Assembly: GCA_046154645.1 (NCBI GenBank)
Contig: JBJXDZ010000004.1
Coordinates: forward strand, 62,001 to 126,000
Direction: 5' to 3'
Origin: Ga0077555 sp046154645
GTDB lineage: Bacteria; Pseudomonadota; Alphaproteobacteria; Rhizobiales; Hyphomicrobiaceae
DNA: 64,000 nt
Shown here: positions 1-7,193 of the stretch, piece by piece
Layout of the letters: each line of letters begins with the position of its first letter
Position numbering within the stretch: position 1 is the first letter of the stretch
Notes under the pieces: model-generated
The model's input: the letters and a program-made list of their open reading frames with translations, nothing else
The model's database searches: none
Told to the model about the DNA's origin: nothing
Translations under genes and position numbers: made by a program

Positions 1-1
1 G

Positions 2-859
2 GGGCCGATGACGCAAGCGCTGGCGCTGGCGGAAAAACTCAAGGGCGAGCCGGGCGTGCTGTCGGTGTCGGTCAACGCCGGGTTCTTCAAGGCCGACATT
101 GCCGAAGTCGGACCAACCGTCGTCATCGTCGGCGAAGGTGACCGCGAACGTCTGGCGCGATTGGCAGAGCCGCTGCTCGCGCACATCAAGGCGACGCGGG
201 GCGTGGCGACGATCCGTTATGCGACCGTGGCCGAGGCCATTGCCGTCGCCCGGGCCAAGGGCCGCGCGGGTGCGCCTGTGGTGCTGGCTGATTACTCCGA
301 CAATCCCGGCGGTGGCGGCTACTCGGATTCAACGGGCGTCCTGCGCGGCATGATCGAAGCCAAGCTGCCAAGTGCGGCGATCGCCGCGATCTGCGATGCC
401 GCCAGTTCCGCGGCTTGCCACGCAGCCGGCGTCGGGGCGACGCTGACGCTCGACATCGGCGGCAAGATCGACCCGAAACTGGCGCCGCCCTTGCGGGCAG
501 CAACGGGAATCGTCACGCACCTCTCGGATGGTCGCTTCACAATCACCGGCCCGATGATGACCGGCATGCGCGTCGACATGGGGCCGACGGCGACATTCAA
601 GGTGGGCGGCGTCGAGATCGTGCTCGGCTCGAAGCGCTTCCAGAACTATGACCTCGGGTTCTTTCGCATCGGCGGCATCGAACCGGCCGAACGCGCGGTG
701 CTGGCGGTCAAGTCGATGCAGCATTTCCGTGCCGCCTACGCGCCGATCGCCGGCGACATCGTCGTCGTCGACGAGGGCGACGGCATCACGTCGCAAGACC
801 TCAAGCGGCTGTCGTTCGTGAACGTGCGCCGGCCGGTTTGGCCCTTGGACGAAACCTGA
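2..859 (+). CDS. M81 family metallopeptidase (MlrC-like), C-terminal part, cut by window edge
   Basis: This is the C-terminal part of an MlrC-type (microcystinase C) M81 metallopeptidase. The frame is open from base 2, so the gene begins before the window. The ATG at 8 is probably internal, because full members of the family are close to 500 residues and only about 285 are present. The segment ADYSDNPGGGG near residue 95 followed by DSTGVLRGMIE is the hallmark of the MlrC C-terminal domain. Later segments (ITGPMMTG, GSKRFQNYD) also fit the family. Family members hydrolyse linear peptides or act as uncharacterised amide hydrolases with a zinc site in the missing N-terminal domain. It ends four bases before the convergent gene at 863. 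The substrate cannot be told from the sequence. Confidence 0.85.
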   Translation, partial: GPMTQALALAEKLKGEPGVLSVSVNAGFFKADIAEVGPTVVIVGEGDRERLARLAEPLLAHIKATRGVATIRYATVAEAIAVARAKGRAGAPVVLADYSDNPGGGGYSDSTGVLRGMIEAKLPSAAIAAICDAASSAACHAAGVGATLTLDIGGKIDPKLAPPLRAATGIVTHLSDGRFTITGPMMTGMRVDMGPTATFKVGGVEIVLGSKRFQNYDLGFFRIGGIEPAERAVLAVKSMQHFRAAYAPIAGDIVVVDEGDGITSQDLKRLSFVNVRRPVWPLDET

Positions 860-862
860 GCC

Positions 863-1978
863 TCAACGCCGCGCGGTGGTTGGCGGCGCGTCCTCGACCA
901 GCGTGAACTGCAGCAGGATCGTGCGCTGCAGGAACGCGTTGAAGTTGTCGTCGGAGATGAGCGTGAGAACGGTCTCGCCGCGGGCCGAGCGATGCACAGC
1001 CAGGCCTTCCATGTTGTCGATCTCGAACGACAGGTCGGCATCGATCAACGTGTCGCCTTGCATGACGGCGCCAGGCCTGACCTGATCGGGCGCAAAGCGG
1101 CGGAGGCGCATCTTGACGCCTTCGGTCCAACGGAAGCGGCGCTCGAGAACGAGCAGCGTGCCGTCGGCGAGGGAGGCGGCGTCGGTCACCTCGAACTCGC
1201 CGATATCCATGAAGCCGAGCCGCTGCGGCTCGCCACGAATCCAGATCCAGCCGGCATGTTGCGTGGGATTGTCCGGAAAGCGCTCGGAGAAGGCGATGGG
1301 TGAGCCCTTGTATGGGCCGCCCTGCATGACGGCGACGCTTTCGAAGCCCTTGTTGGTGCGCATGCGCTTGGCTTCGGGCGGCAGTTTCAGGTAGCCGGCC
1401 GGGTTTTGCAGCACCCCATCGATGACGGGGAAGCGGCCGATGCGATGATTGCGCTCGAAGCCGATCAGCACGGTGCCGCGCGCCAGTGTGCCGTCGAGCA
1501 GCGTGATGGCCTCGGCGTCGAGGTCGCGCTTCTTCGACAGGTTGCGGCCGCCGATGCCATGGATGGGGCCGATGCGCGCGTTCTGGATGGCGCTCGGCGT
1601 GGTGCCTTCATAGACGATGTCGGCAGCGAGCCAGGTGCCTTCATCCGATACGGCGAGAAAGCGGCGGCCGTCCGGTGTGATGGTCAAGCCGGAGTAGCCG
1701 CCAAAGGCCTTGACGGAAGAGGTGAGCACCAGGCCGCCACGGTATTCGAGGCGGCCGAAGCGGCGGCGGTCGCCACTGCCGCGATCGAATGCGACGATGC
1801 GACGGGCGGTGACCTCGATGGCGCGCGTGTCGTCCGGGGCGGCGGTGGGTGCGGTGGCGGCGGCCGGAGGGGATTGGGCAAGGGTTGGGGCCGCGTGGGC
1901 AAAGGCGAGGATGCCGAAAAGTGCCGTTGCGACAGCCCCTGCCGGCGACACCTGCCACCAGCGCTTCAGCGTTCGCAT
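863..1978 (-). CDS. Secreted esterase-like activity of phytase family protein
   Basis: The predicted protein of about 371 residues begins with a signal peptide: basic MRTLKRWW, then a hydrophobic stretch ending in an AHA/LAQ cleavage region. An alanine/proline-rich linker follows. The mature part reads as a phytase-like beta-propeller (the PF13449 family, 'esterase-like activity of phytase'): GGYSGLTITPDGRRFLAVSDEGTW early, GFERNHRIGRFP in the middle, and VLERRFRWTEGVKMRLRRF near the end. Substrates in this family are poorly defined, so a periplasmic or extracellular phosphoester hydrolase is only a family-level guess. An ATG at 1999 would add seven residues in front; neither start has a strong ribosome binding site, and the later one gives the better signal peptide. 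It is convergent with the M81 gene. Confidence 0.8.
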   Translation of the reverse strand: MRTLKRWWQVSPAGAVATALFGILAFAHAAPTLAQSPPAAATAPTAAPDDTRAIEVTARRIVAFDRGSGDRRRFGRLEYRGGLVLTSSVKAFGGYSGLTITPDGRRFLAVSDEGTWLAADIVYEGTTPSAIQNARIGPIHGIGGRNLSKKRDLDAEAITLLDGTLARGTVLIGFERNHRIGRFPVIDGVLQNPAGYLKLPPEAKRMRTNKGFESVAVMQGGPYKGSPIAFSERFPDNPTQHAGWIWIRGEPQRLGFMDIGEFEVTDAASLADGTLLVLERRFRWTEGVKMRLRRFAPDQVRPGAVMQGDTLIDADLSFEIDNMEGLAVHRSARGETVLTLISDDNFNAFLQRTILLQFTLVEDAPPTTARR

Positions 1979-2133
1979 TATGCTGTCAGGCCAGATCATG
2001 TCGCTCTATGCCTTGGTCGCGCCGCTCCGGTTTGCCGTCTCGCGCCCGAATCCCGCCGACGGCACCGCACGGGATATCGCCACGAGATTGCGGCAAGCGG
2101 CAGGCCAACCCTCAACGCCATACGCAGGCTCAT

Positions 2134-4035
2134 TTACCGTGCGGCGGCACGACCTCGCGGACGAACGCGCGTTGGCGCCTTGTCAGTGGACGGCCCGGCG
2201 GTGTCGTCGAACAATTCCACCAGCTTGTCGGTCATGGCGCCGGCCAGCTCGGAAGGATCGGTGATGGTGACGGCGCGGCGGTAATAGCGCGTGACATCAT
2301 GGCCGATGCCGATGGCGATCAGTTCGACCGGCGACTTGGTCTCGATCTCCTCGATCACCTGGCGCAAGTGCCGCTCGAGATAGCAGCCGGAGTTCACCGA
2401 CAAAGTCGAATCGTCCACCGGGGCGCCGTCCGAGATCATCATCAGGATGCGGCGCTGCTCGGGGCGGCCGAGAATGCGGTTGTGCGCCCAGGCCAGTGCC
2501 TCGCCGTCGATGTTCTCCTTGAGCAGGCCTTCGCGCATCATCAGCGCCAGCGAGCGCTTGGAGCGGCGCATCGGCGCGTCGGCGGTCTTGTAGATGATAT
2601 GGCGCAGGTCGTTGAGGCGACCGGGGCTGCCAGGCTTGCCGGCGGCGAGCCAGGCTTCGCGCGATTGGCCACCCTTCCAGGCGCGCGTCGTGAAGCCGAG
2701 GATCTCCACCTTGACGCCGCAGCGTTCTAGCGTGCGGGCGAGGATATCCGCGCAGCAGGCGGCGACCATGATCGGACGGCCGCGCATACTGCCTGAATTG
2801 TCGAGCAGCAGCGTCACGACGGTGTCTTTGAAATTCGTATCGCGCTCGCGCTTGAAGGAGAGTGCCGACATCGGATCAATGATGATGCGCGTGAGGCGCG
2901 CCGGGTCGAGGGCGCCTTCCTCGAGATCGAAGTCCCAGGCGCGGTTCTGCTGAGCGAGCAGCTTTCGCTGCAGGCGATTGGCGAGACGCGAGACGGCGCC
3001 GGAAAGATTGCGCAACTCCTTGTCGAGGAACGCACGCAGGCGCTCCAACTCGTCAGGGGTCGAGAGATCCTCGGCGTTGATCTCCTCGTCGTTGACCTTG
3101 CTGAAGACCTTGTAGCCAAAGCGCTCGGGGTCATCGAGGACGGATGTATTCGGGCGCCACGGCTCGCGCGTGTCGGCCATGTCCTCGCCTTCGGCGTCGG
3201 CGTCGAACTCGTCGGTCTCGCCAGCCTCGGAGGTTTCCTGGCTCTCGCCCTCGTCGCCCTCGGACCGGTCGTCATCGCTCTGGTCGTCGTCGCCATCAGG
3301 GTTCTCGGCGCTGTCCTGCGACTCGGACTCGCCGCCGTCGGGTTGCTCCTCGCTGTCGTCGCCTTCTTCCTCTTCGCCCTCGGCGCGCTCCTCGGTCAGC
3401 TCCAAGGCCTTGAGCATGTCGCGCATCAACCGGGCGAACTGGGTCTGGCTTTCGGCGACCTTCTCGAGACGCTCGAAGGCCTTGGCGCCTTTTTCCTCGA
3501 TGAAGGGCCGCCAGACATCGACCAGCGCCTTGGCGGTCTCAGGCGGTGGCAGGCCGGTCAGCTTCTCGCGGATAAGCAGGGCTAGGGCGTCCTCGATCGG
3601 CGCTTCAGACCGTTCGGTGACGTCGGCAAAGCGGCCGTGAGCGTACTGGTCTTCCACCTTGGCGGTGAGGTTGCGGGCCATGCCCTGCATGCGCATGGCG
3701 CCGAGCGATTCGACGCGGGCGCGTTCGGCGGCCTCGAACACGGAGCGGGCCGGACCGGCGCTCGGTGCGAGGCGATTGTGCAGCTTCTGGTCATGCTTGG
3801 CGGCGGTGAGCGCGAAGCTGTCGGCCCAGCCACGAATGACGGCAATTTCCTTGGCCGAAGGAATGCGCGAGGGCTCGGGTAGCTGGACGCTTTTGCCGTC
3901 CAGCTCGGGCTTTCCCGGCGCGTAGGTGACCTGCATCTCATCGTCGCCGGCGATCGCACGCGTCGCCAGTCCCAGCACCCGCTTGAAGGGCTCGGAGGGA
4001 CTCTCTTTGACATTCTTCTTCGGAGGGGTGGCCAT
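2134..4035 (-). CDS. cobT: Aerobic cobaltochelatase subunit CobT
   Basis: CobT works with CobS (AAA+ ATPase) and CobN to insert cobalt into hydrogenobyrinic acid a,c-diamide in aerobic cobalamin synthesis. The 633-residue product has the family layout. An N-terminal helical domain comes first, then a long acidic Glu/Asp/Ser-rich segment (about residues 218-290), then a C-terminal von Willebrand A domain with the MIDAS motif LLLDNSGSMRGRP. Length is normal for CobT. It lies downstream of cobS on the same strand with a 149-base gap filled by an inverted repeat pair. cobN is not in the window. The VWA/AAA+ architecture resembles magnesium chelatase ChlD/ChlI, but the acidic linker and the partner gene favour CobT. 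Confidence 0.95.
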   Translation of the reverse strand: MATPPKKNVKESPSEPFKRVLGLATRAIAGDDEMQVTYAPGKPELDGKSVQLPEPSRIPSAKEIAVIRGWADSFALTAAKHDQKLHNRLAPSAGPARSVFEAAERARVESLGAMRMQGMARNLTAKVEDQYAHGRFADVTERSEAPIEDALALLIREKLTGLPPPETAKALVDVWRPFIEEKGAKAFERLEKVAESQTQFARLMRDMLKALELTEERAEGEEEEGDDSEEQPDGGESESQDSAENPDGDDDQSDDDRSEGDEGESQETSEAGETDEFDADAEGEDMADTREPWRPNTSVLDDPERFGYKVFSKVNDEEINAEDLSTPDELERLRAFLDKELRNLSGAVSRLANRLQRKLLAQQNRAWDFDLEEGALDPARLTRIIIDPMSALSFKRERDTNFKDTVVTLLLDNSGSMRGRPIMVAACCADILARTLERCGVKVEILGFTTRAWKGGQSREAWLAAGKPGSPGRLNDLRHIIYKTADAPMRRSKRSLALMMREGLLKENIDGEALAWAHNRILGRPEQRRILMMISDGAPVDDSTLSVNSGCYLERHLRQVIEEIETKSPVELIAIGIGHDVTRYYRRAVTITDPSELAGAMTDKLVELFDDTAGPSTDKAPTRVRPRGRAAAR

Positions 4036-4184
4036 TCGTTGTCATCCCGGGCCTTGTGCCCGGGACCCATCGATCCGCGAGCGCAAGCGTCACTGAAAAC
4101 GGACGCGGCGCAGCAGCTGCCATCGGCAATCAAGCGCGCTGAGCCATGGATCCCGGGGACGAGCCCCGGGACGACAAATCTGCC
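4036..4184. repeat. Inverted pair of palindromic repeats between cobS and cobT
   Basis: Two related GC-rich palindromes face each other. The left one (about 4040-4072) contains CCCGGGCC-TTG-TGCCCGGG followed by ACCCATCG. The right one (about 4143-4177) contains CATGGATCCCGGGG-ACGA-GCCCCGGGACGACA. The reverse complement of the right unit aligns with the left unit (TGTC[A/G]TCCCGGG...CCCGGGA[C/T]CCAT). This is the widespread alphaproteobacterial 'TCATCCCGGG...CCCGGGATCCATGG' type of interspersed repeat. Transcribed with cobS-cobT it would fold into strong hairpins in the intercistronic mRNA. Confidence 0.75.
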
Positions 4185-5177
4185 TCAGCTCAGCGCCACG
4201 TTGGCGGCGCTCTCGGGAAGTTCCTCGCCGAAGCAACGCTGATAGAACTCAGCCACCAGGGGTCGCTCGAGCTCGTCGCACTTGTTGAGGAACGTCATGC
4301 GGAAGGCGAAGCCGACCGAGTTGAAGATCTCGGCATTCTCCGCCCAGGTGAGCACGGTGCGCGGGCTCATCACGGTGGAGAGATCGCCATTGATGAAGGC
4401 CGAGCGCGTCAGATCGGCGACGCGCACCATGTTGTTGATGACCTTCTTCTTGGCATCGGTCTTGGCGAAGCTTTTGGCCTTCGACAGGATGATGCCGACT
4501 TCGTCATCGTGCGGCAGGTAGTTCAGCGTCGCCACGATCGACCAGCGGTCCATCTGGCCCTGGTTGATCTGCTGCGTGCCGTGATAGAGGCCCGTCGTGT
4601 CGCCGAGGCCGACCGTGTTGGTGGTCGAGAACAGGCGGAAGGCTGGGTGCGGACGGATCACCTTCGACTGGTCGAGGAGGGTGAGCTTGCCGGAAACCTC
4701 GAGCACGCGCTGGATCACGAACATGACGTCCGGGCGGCCGGCGTCGTACTCGTCGAAGCAGATAGCGACGTTGTTTTGCAGCGCCCAGGGAAGGATGCCT
4801 TCCTTGAACTCGGTCACCTGCTTGCCGTCCTTGAGCACGATCGCGTCCTTGCCGACGAGATCGATACGGCTGACGTGGCTGTCCAGGTTGACGCGCACGC
4901 ACGGCCAGTTGAGGCGGGCGGCCACTTGCTCGATGTGCGTTGACTTACCGGTGCCATGATAACCCTGCACCATGACGCGACGGTTGTGCTTGAAGCCGGC
5001 CAGAATGGCGAGCGTCACGTCCCTGTTGAACAGATAGTCCGGATCCAGATCCGGCACGTGAGGGTCAGGCTTCGAATAAGCCGGGCACTCCAGATCCGTG
5101 TCGATGCCGAAAACCTGCCGCACGGAAATCTTGGTGTCCGGCATGCCGGGTTGCCCGGCCTGAGCTTGGGCGCGCAT
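4185..5177 (-). CDS. cobS: Aerobic cobaltochelatase subunit CobS
   Basis: This is the AAA+ ATPase subunit that drives cobalt insertion with CobT and CobN. The 330-residue protein matches the usual CobS length. The N-terminus carries the CobS signature ISVRQVFGIDTDLECPAYS. A Walker A motif GYHGTGKST lies near residue 78, a Walker B-like stretch VAICFDEYDAG follows, then VMFVIQRVLE and RLFSTTNTVG (sensor region). The GLGDTTGLYHGTQQINQGQMDRW segment typical of CobS is present. The gene is first in the cobS-cobT pair. An internal ATG at 5144 (MPDTKIS) is an alternative start, but the longer N-terminus resembles known CobS proteins. Confidence 0.96.
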   Translation of the reverse strand: MRAQAQAGQPGMPDTKISVRQVFGIDTDLECPAYSKPDPHVPDLDPDYLFNRDVTLAILAGFKHNRRVMVQGYHGTGKSTHIEQVAARLNWPCVRVNLDSHVSRIDLVGKDAIVLKDGKQVTEFKEGILPWALQNNVAICFDEYDAGRPDVMFVIQRVLEVSGKLTLLDQSKVIRPHPAFRLFSTTNTVGLGDTTGLYHGTQQINQGQMDRWSIVATLNYLPHDDEVGIILSKAKSFAKTDAKKKVINNMVRVADLTRSAFINGDLSTVMSPRTVLTWAENAEIFNSVGFAFRMTFLNKCDELERPLVAEFYQRCFGEELPESAANVALS

Positions 5178-5314
5178 TGTCCTGTCTATTCCTGATCCTT
5201 GGTTTGCCTCGCCGGGCGCCGCGAACCATCGCGCGCAACCTCGGTACTCTGTCGTGTTGAACGGTCGTTAACGGTGCTCTTGCTACGGTCTTGGATGCGG
5301 ATGGATCAGACAGG

Positions 5315-5941
5315 TCACACCAGTCCCGCCTGCTTCAAGTAGTTATAGGCTTGAATGATTTCGCGCAACTTGTCTTCGGAGGCGCGGTCGCCGCCGTTGG
5401 CATCGGGGTGATGGCGCTTAACCAGCTCCTTGAAGCGCGCCTTGATATCGGCCTGCGAGGCGACCTCGGGCAGGTGCATGGCTTCCAAGGCTTTGCGCTC
5501 AAGTGGTTTCAGCGCGCGGCGCTTCGACGACCGACCGCTCTTGCTGGTGGCGTCGTCGTCCATGAAATCATGCGGATCTGCAGCACCTGCACGTGCGAAC
5601 CGCGCATAGCGGTTGTGCGGCTGTTGCGCATCGCGGTCGCCCGAGATGCCCCCGTCCCCCAGTTTCCACGTCGGCCGGTGACCGGTGGTCGCACTCTTCT
5701 GGAACTCCTCGACTTCCGAGTCGCTCATGCCGTTGAAGTAGTTGTACGACGCGTTGAATTGCCGCACATGCTCGATGCAGAAATACAGGTACTCGCCGTC
5801 GCGACCGCGGCCCCGAGGGGCCCGGTGTTCACCGGCGCTGGCACAGCCCTTCCACTGGCAGCCGCGGGCGGCTGCCTTCTTCGGCGGCGCCCCTTTCGGA
5901 GCCAACCGAATGCTGTCGAAATATTTCGAGTCGAGCTTCAT
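5315..5941 (-). CDS. J-domain (DnaJ-like) protein
   Basis: A 208-residue cytosolic co-chaperone-like protein with its J domain at the C-terminus (about residues 150-205): MHLPEVASQADIKARFKEL, the HPD tripeptide in KRHHPDANGG, and a final helix ending QAYNYLKQAGLV. The HPD motif stimulates Hsp70 ATPase. The N-terminal half has a small Cys-containing region (CQWKGCASAGEHRAP ... YFCIEH) that could bind a metal. The start MKLDSKYFD is preferred over an upstream in-frame ATG at 6097, whose extra 52 residues look non-coding and would collide with the promoter of divergent bolA. Placement next to cobS-cobT and opposite bolA is a conserved order in Hyphomicrobiales. Confidence 0.9.
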   Translation of the reverse strand: MKLDSKYFDSIRLAPKGAPPKKAAARGCQWKGCASAGEHRAPRGRGRDGEYLYFCIEHVRQFNASYNYFNGMSDSEVEEFQKSATTGHRPTWKLGDGGISGDRDAQQPHNRYARFARAGAADPHDFMDDDATSKSGRSSKRRALKPLERKALEAMHLPEVASQADIKARFKELVKRHHPDANGGDRASEDKLREIIQAYNYLKQAGLV

Positions 5942-6115
5942 CGCGGTCGAGTATGGTGTGAACGGAGGCCGGGCACAAGAACGCGCTGGCCGATGGGTCG
6001 AGGCAGAGTTCTGAGCGTGGCGTTGCGGCATCGCCGTCAAGGTGACGCCGGTCACAGCGCCGTACTCCCTAGGCAAGGCTGACCAGTCTAACAGCAAACA
6101 CGAGGAAAGTGATTA

Positions 6116-6391
6116 ATGAGTGTCGAGACAGCCATGCGCGAGCGACTGATGGTGGCACTCGAGCCGACGCGGCTGGACGTGGTCAACGAGTCGCATCTGC
6201 ATGCCGGGCATGCCGGCTCGCCAGGGACGGGCGAGAGCCATTTCCGCGTGCTGATCGTGTCGCCGCTGTTCGAAGGCCGTTCCAGGGTTGATCGGCACCG
6301 CATGGTGAACGATGCCCTCGCTGATCTGCTGCGCCATCGCGTGCATGCCCTGGCGATCAAGGCGCATGCGCCAGGTGAATCGATCCGCTGA
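6116..6391 (+). CDS. bolA: BolA family protein
   Basis: The 91-residue product has the BolA fold: an N-terminal helix (ETAMRERLMVALEP), the loop VNESHLHAGH with the conserved histidines, SHFRVLIVSPLFEGRSRVDRHRMV, and the C-terminal VHALAIKAHAP. BolA proteins bind monothiol glutaredoxins and [2Fe-2S] clusters and act in iron-sulfur trafficking or as regulators. The shared His after the beta-turn is visible. A ribosome binding site (GAGGAAAG) precedes the ATG by about eight bases. It is divergent from the DnaJ-domain gene, and the 174 bases between them must hold both promoters. Confidence 0.93.
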   Translation: MSVETAMRERLMVALEPTRLDVVNESHLHAGHAGSPGTGESHFRVLIVSPLFEGRSRVDRHRMVNDALADLLRHRVHALAIKAHAPGESIR

Positions 6392-6431
6392 CATACCCAA
6401 CCGTTGCGTGCACACAAACTGGGAGTGCTCT

Positions 6432-7163
6432 ATGGCTACCGACCGCATTGCCGCAATCGCCGAGCGTATCGCTGCAGCCCGGCGCACGGGCGCCCGCATC
6501 ACGCTGGCCGAGGCGCCCGCCACGTTCGACGAAGCCTTCGCCGTGCAAGAGCGCGTGATTGCCGCGCTGGCGTCGCCGACGATCGGCTGGAAGGTGAACG
6601 AATTGCCGGATGGTCTTGTGACCTTTGCGCCGATCCTGAAAGCGGGCGAGGTGGCTGCAGGCGGCACATGGCAGGTTGCCGGCGGCGAGCCGGCCGGCAT
6701 CGAACTCGAGATCGCGTTCCGCATGGCCAAGCCGGTCGCCGCAGGGGCCACGGCGGAGCAGATTTTCGCCAGCGTTGCTGCGGCGCATGTGGTGTTCGAA
6801 CTCTGTCAGAGCCGCTTCGCCAACCCGGCCAGCGTGCCGCGCCACGTGGCGCTTGCCGACAGCATCTCCAACTCCGGTGTCGTTGTCGGGCCTGAGTTCA
6901 AGGGCTGGCGCGAGCGTGATCTCAAGGGCATCGCGGGACGCCTGATGGTGGATGGAAAGCTGCACATCGAAGGCAAGAGTGCTGATCCACTGCGCGTTCT
7001 GAGCCTGTTGCCGGCGGCGCTCGGGCGGCATGGCAAAGCTTTGGCCGCCGGCGACGTCGTCATCACCGGCAGCCTGATCGGCATGAACTGGTTCAAGGGC
7101 CGCCACGCCCTGACGGGGATCATCGACGGCTGCGGCGAAATTGCGATGCGGATCGAAGCTTGA
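6432..7163 (+). CDS. 2-keto-4-pentenoate hydratase / fumarylacetoacetase-type hydratase (MhpD-like)
   Basis: A 243-residue protein of the MhpD/FAH hydratase-decarboxylase group, which adds water to 2-hydroxypenta-2,4-dienoate-type acids in meta-cleavage pathways. Supporting features are IGWKVNELPDG near residue 60, the metal-binding Glu pair in GIELEIAFRM, FELCQSRFANP in the middle, LADSISNSGVVVGP, and the C-terminal ITGSLIGMNWFKGR. The ATG at 6432 is chosen over the upstream in-frame ATG at 6312 because the latter lies inside bolA and adds an unrelated leader. No other aromatic-degradation genes are adjacent, so the substrate is open. Confidence 0.82.
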   Translation: MATDRIAAIAERIAAARRTGARITLAEAPATFDEAFAVQERVIAALASPTIGWKVNELPDGLVTFAPILKAGEVAAGGTWQVAGGEPAGIELEIAFRMAKPVAAGATAEQIFASVAAAHVVFELCQSRFANPASVPRHVALADSISNSGVVVGPEFKGWRERDLKGIAGRLMVDGKLHIEGKSADPLRVLSLLPAALGRHGKALAAGDVVITGSLIGMNWFKGRHALTGIIDGCGEIAMRIEA

Positions 7164-7193
7164 GCCGTTCCGCTGCTGGCGCCCGTCACACCG

